DNA of 64,000 bases from Raphanus sativus (GCF_000801105.2 NC_079512.1:34737848-34801847); one strand, 5' to 3'. Counted from the first letter of the stretch, positions 36,601 to 48,427 are shown. Program-made: numbers and translations. Notes: generated by a model not told the origin, from the sequence alone.

Positions 36601-38180
36601 ATCTTTTAAATAAAAGATTCAGTTATAGTATTTATCGATCAAATTCACAAGGATCGAGGACACACAATAGATCTTAATTTGTGGTGATTAAAGTAGGTAA
36701 TTACGTATATAGCAAATAGCAGGGCGAACAAAGTAGTTGTTCAGTTGACTGATTTGAAGTTGTGAAAAATTATAAGAAAGCGTTAAATATAGAGTTTCAG
36801 GTAATCAAGATTATAGTGATATATAATACTTAGGTTGTCAATCCCAGAAATCAAATTCTTATGAGAAAGTATTCCATTTTCCGCTGTGAATCAATCTTAT
36901 TTACTAAGTCTGATATCCCCGGTTGTTGTTTGTTGATATAGATCAAACGTCGATCGATCCTATGCTATGAGGGTCAATCGATGTTCTCTTATGTAAGCTT
37001 TAGCGAGTTGATCGATAAATTCACTAGTCTTAACTAAATCAGTCGTCTTGTTTCTAGCAATCTCAGCTCAAGGGAACTATAATTCAGGTAACAAACCATG
37101 CTATAGCGTATGCACTTAATTATTCTAAGTTCAGAGTTCTACTTAGCTACTATAGAACACAAGTAGTAAGAACAATTCATTGATGATATATATCATCTTG
37201 GCAATTCTATAGTTTAGGCTAATCCTTCATAACCTATTTAAATCTTAAATCTAACATGAGAATTACTCAGACATAGCAAAGTAAATCATAACAATAATCT
37301 AAATAAACTGCATAAATAGAATAATGTAGAAAAACTATAGTTCCAATACAAAACTCTGAAGAAATCTTGAATCTTCTCTCTAAACTATTAAAAACCTAGA
37401 TATGTTTGATGTGAAAGAATAAAAAAGTATGAAATCGTGTGTTGCCTAATACAATGACAGAACATTTAAATATTAGGTTAAAGTCGGTCAGGGGTAGTTA
37501 TGTAATTGTGTGGGACTTGAGCTATAAATCGACTAAAAACCAAGTCGGTTTTTGCACGATTCGCCGTCGATCGACGACAGACGATATCCGTCGTTCGATG
37601 GTTGACTCTGAATGTCTATTCTGGACTGATTCCATGGTCAGTTACAAGTTTCTTCTAAATTTATCTCCAAAATGCTCTAAAATCACTATTTTCTCTAAAA
37701 TATACATGAACCTATAAATACTCTAAAATGATTCCAAATCAAGGTAAACAGATTTTAAAACACTTATATAAAATAGCTAAATATAGATAAAATTCATAGT
37801 ATATCAATATATTGTGATAATAAGATGTTCTTCAAATTGCAAGTAATTGTGTGTTTTGTAAAAAGACGAATTATGTAAAATCAGATTGTCATTTTATCAG
37901 GGATTATATACAAATATAGATTGTATGCATGAAACATGTATTCCCAACATATAAATCCGTATATGTCTTTACTAAGATGTTCATGTAACTTCTTTTTCAA
38001 ATGATTTTATCCAAGTTGAGCTTTCAAAATTTCAAAATTTCAAAATTTCAAAGTTACCCAAGTTGATATAAGAATTTTTATATACAGTATTAGGCAATAG
38101 CTATGATTTAACATTTTAAATATTCTTTGTTAGTTTAATTTTTTTTATAAATAGTCAAAATATCTCTTTATAAAAGATAA
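36601..38180. other. AT-rich repeat-derived intergenic DNA
   Basis: It contains TCGATCGATC-type strings (about 36950 and 37560) often seen in retrotransposon internal DNA, and a short TTTCAAAA microsatellite at about 38022-38053. No gene is supported. Confidence 0.45.
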
Positions 38181-38189
38181 TATAAGTGA

Positions 38190-39106
38190 TATTAAGAAAT
38201 TTCAGATATTTTAGTCTATCCAGCTAATTATAGTTACGTAACACGGATGAAACATATATACTAATGGTGTTATAGCTGATTCTTCGCATATGTAGAAAAC
38301 TAGTTTCTGTAGAATATTTACTACGGTTGAAACTCATTTTGAGAATATACCGCCAGATTCTCTATCGGCCATCCTCCATATTCTTCTCTCGGATGGTTTA
38401 ACATCTCCAGTGGTGATGTATATTTAAACCCTAAATATAACAAGAGAATTACTAGTTTGCTTGTTCTCATATGTAAATATCAAAAGAGAGACAAAAGACC
38501 CTTAGTTGGAAAGTGGTAACGTCATGTTTTTTTTGGTCGTGGTGATAAGTGATAACTCGCAAAGTTTGTAGCGCCTTAGTGCAAGACGCTTGCTTTTTGG
38601 GGACATGGAATTTAGAGAGCTTATTATTTGTGCAAAGCACGAAACTCGGAGTGAACATTCAGACGAACGAAGAGAAAGAACCGAAGAGAAACCAGTAGAA
38701 GCAAAAATAAAATTCAAAGGATCTGAACAAAACACACTATCTTCCAAAAGACAATATTTTTCTGCAGTTTTTTTTTTTTTTTTGTGACGCACTAGGTGAT
38801 CTTGGAGTTTATGGATAAACCAGAAGCGAAAGAGGTACTACAAAATTGTTTTTTTTTTGTCAGTGTCTTTACTACAACATTTAAAATACAATATATATAT
38901 GGTGGTACATAGATACAGCTTCACAAGTATCCAATATGAGTTTCTGAGCTACTCTTAGAGATGTGGTGTCTTTATATCTCTATGATAAATGAATCAACTC
39001 TGCTCCAGACTTAGGACTTGAGGATGATTCTTCTTATCTTTCTTCTACTTCTACTTCTTCTTCCTCCTCCGTAAATCTCATTCTGTTCCTAAATCATCAG
39101 TACATC
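38190..39106 (+). promoter_or_regulatory. Promoter and 5' leader of the bHLH gene (leader copy L2)
   Basis: This segment is repeated at 43340-44096 with high similarity, including ACCGCCAGATTCTCTATCGG and GTTTAACATCTC blocks. Partial copies occur at 33340, 48360 and 50155/53863. The pyrimidine-rich end (CTTCTTCCTCCTCC) leads to the split start codon at 39107. It defines the beginning of a duplicated unit. Confidence 0.65.
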
Positions 39107-41174
39107 ATGTAAGTTCTTGCTTTTATTGTTTCTTATCGGGAGTTACAGATTAAAAAAATAATGTTATACACATAAATATATGTATATATATATATACTCA
39201 AAGAAATATACTAGATTTCATGGTATCAGATAGTTAAATCATTTGACCTAAAAATATTTTAGATCATTATTATTATTTTTTCTAACATAAAGATCCTTAG
39301 CTAACTCCCAGTATCTCTCTTCTCGTGTTTTTTTCTTCCTTTAGGGGTGAAGATGATATCGTGGAGCTCTTATGGAAGAGCGGGCAAGTTGTTCCAAGTA
39401 GTCAGACACAGAGACCATCTGTTCCTCCTGCTGTTCTACGAGGCAGTGGCAGTGGTGGCGGGGGTGGAGAAGAGAGGGCTCCGCTTCCACTTCCAGTTCC
39501 GCAGCCTCCGCCTCCGCCTCTCTACCCTAGTGATCAGAATCTATTCATACGCGAAGACGAAATGGCGTCTTGGCTTCACCACCATCCTATCGGGGATGAT
39601 GATGAGCTCCGCGCTCATCTTCTCTACGCCGGCCTCATCCCGTTTACTCAGCCGCAGGGCTCCCTCCCTCTCACACCACCACTACCGTTACAACCACCAC
39701 CACCACCAGCTAGTGTTATTTACGCTCTGACGGCTGCAGAGAGACCGATACACTTGAGAAGGGCGGTGAACCTCACCAGCTTATCGAGGCTAGGAGTCGA
39801 AGCAGCAGCTGCACCGTGGGTTCCTCCGTTGACGCAGGTGGGATCAAGCTCGACGCCGTTGTCGGAGTCCTGCCTGACACCAGCGACGGTCACCGGCGGA
39901 GGATTCCCGCAGAGTTTGGCGGTTCCCAGAGCGGTGTGCGGGATCCCCGGACCAGTGGTCCTAGAGACGAGAATAGAGCCGGTTCAGATACAACCGGCGG
40001 CGGCGGCGGAGACGGAAGCTGCTGCTGCGGAGGATGAGAGGAAGCGAAAGGAGAGAGAAGAAACTGCTGCTGACGAAACCGAGGTGAGTACAGAGAGCAC
40101 CGTGGCGGCGCATGGTAGTCCTCGGTTGGACGGGGTGCATGCAGTTTAGCAGCAAGTCTTAAAACTGTTTTTTTTTCTTTGTTGGCGTACAGGAAGCTGG
40201 TGGTTCAATGTCTAGGAAGAGGTCACGAGCTGCAGAAATGCATAATATCTCCGAAAGGGTTCTTTTTTTCTTTAGGGCTCCTCCTTTTTTTTTTAGGGCT
40301 CCTCCTTTTTTTTAGGGCTCCTCTTTTTTCATGTAGCAATCTTTTTTTTTTTTTTGTAATAGAGAAGGAGAGAAAAGATCAACGAGAAGATGAAGACTCT
40401 CCAAGAACTCATTCCTCGCTGCAACAAGGTATATATATACACACATATATATATATATCTTTTTTTGACTCTCAAGGTAAGGTTGAGAGATTTGAGTTCT
40501 GCTTCTACTTTTGAGCAGACTGATAAATCTTCAATGCTGGACGACGCTATCGAGTACGTTAAGGCGCTACAGCTGCAAATACAGGTATGTCCTCAACATT
40601 AAAAAAAAAAACAGAACTCTGTGTTAAAGCAAAATACTTTCTTTCTCTCCTCATCGGTCATATATTTATTGCAGAACCATAGAAGGTTTTTAGGGGTTTA
40701 GAGTTTTTTGTTTTTTTTGGGTTAAAAAAACAGCGTTTCTAGCTGCGACGATGGATTAAAATGTCTGCAGAAGTAGGGTTCATCTTCGTGGAAGGGTTAT
40801 AAAAAAGTTCATGGGAAGAGATGTGCAAAATATCTAATAAGTCTCTCTACTTGGAAACAAATTGCAGATGATGTCTCCAGGAGGCGGTATGATGCCACCG
40901 ATGATGTATACTCCAAATATGCAACAATTCATGCCTCCCTCGGCAATGGACATGAACAGGCCTCCTTTTGTACCTTTCCCTGGCACAACTTTTCCTACGC
41001 CGCCGGCTCATTTGGCAGGTCTCTGTCCACCGTATCCAGCACCGCGATATCCTTTTCCATCCAGAGTCCAGCAGCCTGACCCGGTCCAGAACCAGCCTCA
41101 GTTTCCGGGTTACTTTAATCCTTATAGCCAGTTTGTAGGTCTCCAACAAATGCAACAGCCTCCTCCTCCTCCTA

Positions 41175-41207
<33 letters not shown>

Positions 41208-41407
41208 CTCCTCTTCCGTTGCAGGTAATTTTTTTTCCCTATCATCCATTCTACGTATTCCTCTCTTCCTACATATTGGCTGATGCTCACAAATGGTGCT
41301 TTTAAATAATGTTTATATAGATTCAAACAACATCACAGCTGAGTACCAGCCAGGCAAGTACTAGTAAGGCACCTGAAGATCAGGGCAATAAACCAACAGG
41401 TTGGTAG
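39107..41407 (+). CDS. PIF1/PIL5-type bHLH transcription factor (seven exons)
   Basis: The start codon is split: AT at 39107-39108 and G at 39345. Exons are 39107-39108, 39345-40083, 40193-40258, 40363-40428, 40519-40584, 40868-41224 and 41321-41407, giving 460 residues. The active phytochrome-binding motif is at residues 8-17 ([10 protein letters not shown]). A block typical of PIF1 follows ([20 protein letters not shown]). The bHLH domain spans about 257-311 with the E-box-reading His264, Glu268 and Arg272. The C-terminal part is Met/Pro-rich ([16 protein letters not shown]) with poly-Pro. PIFs are nuclear repressors of light responses that bind G-boxes and are degraded on contact with active phytochrome. 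Similarity is to PIF1, but the neighbours suggest the tandem bHLH cluster At4g28790-At4g28815. Intron 3 uses a weak donor (GTTCTT). The last intron may alternatively end the protein one residue earlier. Confidence 0.85.
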
Positions 41408-41534
41408 GAAATAGTTTCTTGCCAGATGAGTTAATGTTTACGATTCGACATATACATCTCCATCTTTTGTTATTGCAGGTTAAAAAGGCTTGGTTCTCCA
41501 AGCATATCCACGGAGTTAAAGATGTAAATAGAAA

Positions 41535-42655
41535 CTAGAGCTTGACCCGCACATTCGTGCGGGTTTTGATTTGGACTTTTAAAAATTTAATATTTGTATT
41601 TCATAATCAGTATCATATATTTTAGATGTGTTACTATGTAACTAAATGTATATTGATTATTTGAATATTTTAGGTTCTTCTATATCATAATTGAATCCGA
41701 ACCAAAACGAATAATATGATTATTTTTGTTATTTGGTAATTTTGAGGTTATTTTTAGTTTGGATACAAAAGATATAAACTCAATCGGTTAATATGGTTAT
41801 TTTTGGTAAAAATATTTGAAATTTTAGATATATTAATTATTTGGATATTTTTAAGTTCCAATATATCAGAACTGAACCCACTCGGACCAAAAGGATCCGA
41901 CTCAAAAGTCACCAAAAAAATTATAAAACTCGAACGGAACCTAATTCCAAAACTTAAAATTTAATACCTGAAAAAACGATCCAAACTTGAACGGGTATCC
42001 GAAAGACCATATTTCTAACTGTATATTATTATATTTACCTGAAATAATTAAAAAAGTAAAACTATTATTTTGGTAGTATTGAGGCGTTCTAGTTTAAATG
42101 TCATGTGTGTGTTTTTGACATATTTATAAATAAATATTTATTTTATATAAATGTTAGTATATATTTTACAATTTAAATTTATTAAATATTTGTTTATTAT
42201 GGAATTTCTAAACACAATAATTTATAGTTTATATTGAGTAATTTTATTTTAGTTTTGAATTAGCAACTGTTTCATTAAGAAAATATATGATTATGTAAAG
42301 TATGAACTATTCATTCTTCAATTTTTGGGTCAATATTTTACAATCAAAATTAGGAGTATTTTTAATTATAACATAAAAATAATAACAATAATAAAAATTT
42401 ATCTTTAATTGATTGCATAGAATATTAAAATATGGTAAATTTGTTAGTTAGCTAGATTATAGGAAGTTGTAATCTTACTTTTAGTTAAATAAAGGAAATA
42501 TAATAAATACTTAACATTAAACTTATTAATTAATTCAATGGCATGTGATTGTAAATATTGTGCAAGTTTAAGGGTTAGTTTTAATTTGTACTTCAGTTTT
42601 AATAGATTAGATAATAAAACATGTAGAATTTTAGTCAAGTTTAAGGTTAATGTAG
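41535..42655 (-). mobile_element. Helitron inserted in the bHLH 3' flank
   Basis: On the minus strand the 3' end reads CCCGCACGAATGTGCGGG (a perfect 7-bp hairpin) followed by TCAAGCTCTAG and host T at 41534. The other end reads CCTACTACATTAACC. The sister copy near 45060-45165 lacks this DNA, so the insertion happened after duplication. The right border is approximate because about 50 bp of host flank is also missing. No replication-helicase gene is present, so it is non-autonomous. Confidence 0.75.
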
Positions 42656-42779
42656 TAGGTCCTCTTATACGGCTTTGTTTTTTTTTTATGTATATATTAG
42701 GCCAATAAATATCTCTCCTGTAAAGAAAACAATAATAAAGTGAGTACTACTAGAACTTGTGTTTGCATGCCCCAACCAA

Positions 42780-43226
42780 CCAACTACGATCGTTGCTTGT
42801 CATTACTCTTGGAAATGTTGGCTAGAATCTGAATTTTAACAAGGTGAGAAACTTAGGCTTAGACTCTTTTGCTGGTCGTTTAGTCTTTGCAAGTTGTTGA
42901 AATAAAGATAAAAAGGCTTCAAAAAAGGAGTGTACCTTTTCTGTGAGTACCCGGAAAGCTTCTACTCCCATGGCTTCATCGAGTTCCTTTTATAGATCCA
43001 CAAACAGTTTTAGTTAACAAAGGAAAAATATTGAATCTTTTTTAGGATAATGAAGATGAGGTTACCTGCAGAGAGGGTTGGAAGAACTATCGATACTGGA
43101 GATGAGTTTCTGAAGGGCTTCATCCTTTAGAGCTTCTCTGATTTCACTAGAAGAAGCTGCAAAAAAAGTTTCTAAAATCAAGCAATGTCCTAAGAAGACA
43201 CAGTTTCATTCATTCGTTCATTCATT
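42780..43226 (-). pseudogene. 3' fragment of the HIT zinc-finger gene (copy 1)
   Basis: Only the last three exons of the HIT gene at 45281-46478 are present here: copies of ILANISKSNDKQ, of the exon coding ELDEAMGVEAFRVLTEK, and of SSSEIREALKDEALQKL. The former stop is read through to QRS and a new stop. Two bases (AG) are inserted in the exon 6 copy. It ends abruptly at 43226, where the second bHLH unit begins soon after. Confidence 0.8.
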
Positions 43227-43339
43227 CATAAAGGTAAATTAGGTATGAAAAAAAAACTAGCAATTAAAATAAAATTAGAGTTAAACTAGTAATTAGTTAA
43301 TAAATAAAAGTTAAACTAGTTTTTTTCCCAAAAAATAAT

Positions 43340-44935
43340 ATAAATAATACTAAGAAATTTCAGATATTTTAGTCTATCCAACTATTATAGTTATGTAACA
43401 CGGATGAAACATAGATATTACTGGTGTTATTGATGATTCTTCGGATATGTAGAAAACTAGTCTCTGTAGAATATTTACTACGGTTGAAACTCATTTTGAG
43501 AATATACCGCCAGATTCTCTATCGGCCATCCTCCAGATTCTTCTCTCGGATGGTTTAACATCTCAAGTGGTGATGTATATTTAAATCCTAAATATAACAA
43601 GAGAATTACTAGTTTGCTTGTTCTCATATGTAAATATCAAAAGAGAGAGACAAAAGACCCTTACTTGGAAAGTGATAACGTCATGTTTTTTTGGTCGTAG
43701 TGATGAGTGATAACGTGTCATGTAAATATCTCAAAGTTTGTAGCCCGCACAAAGACACTTGCTTTTTGGGGACATGGAATTTAGAGAGCTTATGGATAAA
43801 CCAGAAGCGTATAAGAGGTACTACAAAATTGTTTTTTTTTGTCAAAGTCTTTACTACAATATTTAAAATACAATATATATATGGTGGTACATAGATACAG
43901 CTTCACAAGTATACAATATGAGTTTCTGAGCTACTCTTAGAGATGTGGTGTCTTTATATCTCTATGATAAATGAATCAACTCTGCTCCAGACTTAGGACT
44001 TGAGGATGATTCTCCTCACTTTCTTCTACTTCTACTTCTTCTTCCTCCTTGAATCTCAATCTCCCCCTAGATCATCAGTTCATCATGTAAGTTCTTGCTT
44101 TTATTGTTTCTTATCGGGAATTAATAATATTATGTCCAAAATATCTTGTAAATGTTGCATAGCCAGATTTAAAAAAATAACGTTATACATACATAAATAT
44201 ATACTCAAAGAAATATACTAGATTTCATGGTATCAGATCGTTAAATCATTTGACCTAAAAATATTTTAGATCATTATTATTATCTTTTCTAACATAAAGA
44301 TCCTTAGCTAACTCCCAGTATCTCTCTTCTCTTGTTTTTTCTCCCTTTAGGGTGAAGATGAAATGGAGTCTTGGCTTCACCACCATCCTCCTCCTCCTCT
44401 CGGTGAAGAAGATGAGTTCCGCCCCCATCTTTTCTACTCCGCCCTCCCTCTCCCACCACCACTACCGTTACAACCACCACCACCAGCTAGTGTTATTAAC
44501 ACTCCCACGGCTGCAGAGAGACCAATACACTTGAGAAGGGCGGAGAACTTCACCAGCTTATCGAGGCCAAGAGTGGAAGCAGCAGCTGGACCGTGGGTTC
44601 CGGTGGTGAGAGACTTGTCGAAGGTGGGATCAAGCTCGACGCCGTCGTCTTCGGTATCGGAGTCCTGTCTGCCACCGGAGACAGTCACCGGCGGAGTGGC
44701 GCAGATACAACCAGTGGCGGTGACAGAGACGAAAGCTGCTGCGGAGGATGAGAGGAAGCGAAAGGAAAGCGAAAGGTACCGTATCCAGTACCGCGATATC
44801 CTTTTCCATCCAGAGTCCAAAAGCCTGACCCGGTCCAGAACCAGCTTCAGTTTCCGGGTTACTTTAATCCTTATACCCAGTTTGTAGGTCTCCAACAAAT
44901 GCAACAACCTCCTCCTCAAAGCCGTTTTGATAACG
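43340..44935 (+). pseudogene. Second PIF-type bHLH copy, internally deleted
   Basis: Promoter, leader and intron 1 match the gene at 38190-39345. The coding part starts after the acceptor at 44350 with one G fewer than its sister, so the spliced ATG runs into a frameshift. The correct frame reads EDEMESWLHHHPPPPLGEE, joining the second GAAGA(T/C)GA repeat directly to the first. The phytochrome-binding motif is therefore deleted. Near 44778 exon 2 (ERKRKESER) jumps into exon 6 ([13 protein letters not shown] equivalent, shifted), removing exons 3-5 with the whole bHLH domain. It ends at 44917 against a foldback. Confidence 0.85.
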
Positions 44936-45169
44936 CATACATCTCTTCTCCGACTTATCTAACCTGTATAAAGAGGAGCTACATAACTTCACGATAATTT
45001 ACATGTTTTATTCTCTCTGTTTACATCTTTACATCTTCAAGCATATCCACAGAGTTGAAGATGTAAACAGAGAGAATAAAACATGTAAATTATCGTGAAG
45101 TTATGTAGCTCCTCTTTATACAGGTTAGATACGTCTGAGAAGAGATGTATGCGTTATCAAAACGGCTTT
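44918..45169. repeat. Near-perfect foldback, 110-bp arms
   Basis: The left arm 44918-45027 and right arm 45060-45169 are reverse complements at 108 of 110 positions, around a 32-nt loop (45028-45059). The right arm is continuous with the ordinary 3' flank of the bHLH unit. The left arm is an inverted extra copy fused to the truncated exon 6. The loop keeps the CTTCAAGCATATCCAC string of the bHLH 3' end. Confidence 0.97.
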
Positions 45170-45280
45170 GTGTTTTTTATATATATATTAGGCCAATAAA
45201 TATCTCTCCTGTAAAGAAAACAATAATAAAGTGAGTACTACTAGAACTTGTGTTTGCATGCCCCAACCAACCAACTACGA

Positions 45281-46478
45281 TCATTGCTTGTCATTACTCT
45301 TGGAAATGTTGGCTAGAATCTGAAATTTAACAAGGTGAGAAACTTAGGCTTAGACTCTTTTGCTGGTCGTTTAGTCTTTGCAAGTTGTTGAAATAAAGAT
45401 AAAAAGGCTTCAAAAAAGGAGTGTACCTTTTCTGTGAGTACCCGGAAAGCTTCGACTCCCATGGCTTCATCGAGTTCCTTTTATAGATCCACAAACAGTT
45501 TTAGTTAACAAAGGAAAAATATTGAATCTTTTTTAGGATAATAATGTAGATGAGGTTACCTGCAGAGGGTTGGAAGAACTATCGATACTGGAGATGAGTT
45601 TCTGAAGGGCTTCATCCTTTAGAGCTTCTCTGATTTCACTAGAAGAAGCTGCAAAAAAAGTTTCTAAAATCAAGCAATGTCCTAAGAAGACACAGTTTCA
45701 TTCATTCATTCATTCAAAACATTACCGATAGCCTCGAGCTGGGTCTTCTCTACAACATACTTTTCTTCCTCCACAGTTATTGGTGGTCTCGCCACGGGAA
45801 TATCCTTTGCAGCAGATGAAGCTACAAAAGACAGTTTTTGTGAGACTCAAACCCAAAGTTCAGACCGTTCAGAGGTTCTAAAAAAAAGACTAAAGTTGAA
45901 AGAGCCATACCACTAGCCTTGTGCTCTGTCTTTACTACCACATCTTTTGTCTCCACCGAGACTTGCTTTGCTGGAGAAGCTGCTATAAAACAAGTTCAAT
46001 GACTCAAAACCATGACTGACAGTAAACAGTGGACCAAAGAGATATCCCCTATACTATGCTATGAATGGAATGAACCCATCACATCACAGATATGCAAAAC
46101 CAAGGGAACAATGACAATGGCTAGATAGATGCACTAACCTGGCTTCTCCTCGGGTGCAGAAGGTTTAGCACATGGAGTCTCTGCAACATTGATCAGATTA
46201 CATAGTTAGAGACAATTATTCAATTCATAACTAATAAAAGTCCAACATTTAAAGGTCTCAGTATTTAAAAAAAAATTAACTTGTCTTTGTGCTTCTTGAA
46301 ACAACCCAAGGAACAGCTGCAGGAGACGCAAAACGAAGTAAGTTCAAAAAAATAAAATAATAGTGACAGCTAGATGAAAGGGAGAAGGGACTTACTAAGG
46401 AACAAGACAAGAGGGACACTTGTACTTGGATACAACTTTCTCGCAGATTTCACATGTCGGAGCTGCTCGAGGACGCAT
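45281..46478 (-). CDS. HIT-type zinc-finger protein, splice donor damaged
   Basis: Eight exons (46478-46396, 46316-46285, 46180-46139, 45982-45911, 45821-45726, 45648-45560, 45477-45427, 45319-45281) would give 167 residues. The finger is complete in exons 1-2: Cys9, Cys12, Cys21, Cys24, Cys29, Cys33 and His37 (CEICEKVVSKYKCPSC, then YCSLGCFKKHK). Such fingers occur in box C/D snoRNP assembly and chromatin-remodelling subunits; this gene corresponds by position to At4g28820. The donor of intron 2 is AC (AAAG then ACAAGTT), where the copy at 54.6 kb has GC (GCAAGTT). Use of the next GT, or retention, would truncate the protein just after the finger. The leader carries the 60-bp minisatellite. 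All other splice sites are consensus. Confidence 0.82.
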
Positions 46479-46490
46479 GTTCTTCCCTTC

Positions 46491-47060
46491 TACCTATTCT
46501 CAGTAAACGACACGATTCAAATTCCAATTTCAGAGTAGACAAAACCCCTCCACCTATTCTCAGTAAGCGACGCGATTCAATTTCCAATTTCAGGGTAGAC
46601 AAAACCCCTCCACCTATTCTCAGTAAGCGACGCGATTCAAATTCCAATTTCAGGGTAGACAAAACCCCTCTATCTATTCTCAGTAAGCAACGGGATTCAA
46701 ATTCCAATTTCAGGGTAGACAAAACCCCTCCACCTATTCTCAGTAAGCGACGCGATTCAAATTCCAATTTCAGGGTAGACAAAACCCCTCCACCTATTCT
46801 CAGTAAGCGACGCGATTCAAATTCCAATTTGAGGATAGACAAAACCCCTCTATCTATTCTCAGTAAGTGACGCGATTCAATTTCCAATTTCAATTTCAGG
46901 GTAGACAAAACCCCTCCACCTATTTTCAGTAAGCGACGCGATTCAATTTCCAATTTCAGGATAGACAAAATTTTCTTTCCTTCTACCTATTCTCAGTAAG
47001 CGACGTTCTACCTATTCTCAATAAGCGACGCGATTCAATTTCCAATTTCAGGGTAGACAA
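46491..47060. repeat. 60-bp minisatellite
   Basis: The unit, containing CAGTAAGCGACGCGATTCAA and GGTAGACAAAACCCCTCC, repeats with an exact 60-bp period from about 46501 to 46920, with two or three partial units to 47060. That is about eight full units with a few substitutions each. It lies directly upstream of the HIT gene start. The paralogous site at about 54800-54870 has only one unit. Confidence 0.95.
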
Positions 47061-47480
47061 AACTAGGCCTGGACGTTCGGGTATTTGTTGGCGTTCGGAT
47101 CGGATTTTTTGGATTTTCGGGTTTTCGGATTCACGCCTCTAGGTTCCATACTAAAATTTTGCTAGTACGGGTCGGGTTCGGATAATAACACTTCGGATTC
47201 GGTTTAAAATTATATTACTTCCTAAAACCCATAAAGTAACCATATATCGTTCGGATTCGGGTTATATCGGTTCGGTTCGGATATAACCATAGTAAAAACA
47301 AAAATTCAAAGCAAAATATAAAAAAAACACCTAAATTAAATAAAAATTAATCTTGCACACATAAAATTAATAAAATAATAATAAAATGTTAGATCAAGTA
47401 TGAAGACAGACATCATTTGTAAACAATATAATTACCTTATGAAGAGTATACTTGTTATTTCAATGAGCAATTTATAAAGT
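47061..47480. mobile_element. Possible hAT-MITE-like remnant
   Basis: The stretch starts TAGGCCTGGACGTTCGGGTA and is rich in TTCGGGTTCGG-type strings, as in the 641-bp hAT MITE at 49332. The right end is not clear. Confidence 0.4.
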
Positions 47481-47481
47481 A

Positions 47482-48300
47482 CTAGATATGAGCCCGTAGC
47501 GTTGCAACGGATTTGTTTGATGTTTAATTTAATAAACAACATAAAATAATGATCATTTAATTATAATTTTATGTTGATTTGCATATGTTTTGTGAGATTT
47601 ATTTTACATTTAAAAATTATTTTCATACATAAATTCAAGTCAAAACTTGTATTTTATAATTATGGTACATAGATGAATTTTATTTATTTATTGAAAAGAT
47701 AGTTTTTATTCATGATTTTTATTAAATAATTTATTGCACTTGTTTAAAAAAGGAAACTTGTTTAAGAACCAAACTTGTTCAAGACTTTTTGGCTTAATTT
47801 TTTTTAAAAGGACAATTGTCATTTTAACACATGTTATATCTAAATATATAATTGACATGTGTCGTGATCTTGAAAACTTTGAAAAACTAAAATTTATATA
47901 ATAAGTTTATAAAAAATATTTTAAAAATATTTTAATCTGTAACAAAATTATCTTAAAAAAATTTCTGTATCTTATAATTATTTTAAACCCACGTTTAAAA
48001 AGATATTATTAAATAATTATTTATATGGAAATATTTGTTTCTTTACGTTTTTTTGTTTAATACTTTTTGAAAAAAAGAAAACTAACTTTAAAAAAAAGTT
48101 GGTTTATTTTTTTAAGAAATTGTTATTTAACACATGTCACAATCCTACGATCTTGTTAATTACTAATTTGAAGAACCAAACTTTTTATAATAAGATAGTT
48201 AATTTTTCTTCATGATTTTTATTAAATAATTTATTGTACTTGTAGCCTTGTAGGATTTTATAATTCGTTTTTAAATATTTCATTTTCTTAAAATTTAATA
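47482..48300 (-). mobile_element. Helitron-like 3' end (reverse orientation)
   Basis: On the minus strand the end reads CCGTTGCAACGCTACGG, then GCTCATATCTAG and host T. It has a short terminal hairpin and the CTAG terminus. The extent to the right is a guess; the sequence there is A/T-rich with no gene. Confidence 0.5.
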
Positions 48301-48427
48301 TTTATCTTTTATAATTCTCTTTTCTTAGTATCTTTAAAAAATATACTTTTGTAAAAAAAGAAAAAAATTACTTTCAAATATACCGCCAGATTCCCTATCA
48401 GCCATCCTCCAGATTCTTCTCTTGGAT

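Noticed and set aside
46450..46968. Long frames on both strands with 20-residue repeats, as repeat proteins
   Set aside because: They are translations of the 60-bp minisatellite, whose period is divisible by three. No start context or domain supports them.
46491..47060. CRISPR-like array
   Set aside because: The whole 60-bp unit is repeated with no variable spacers, and the genome is eukaryotic. It is a minisatellite.
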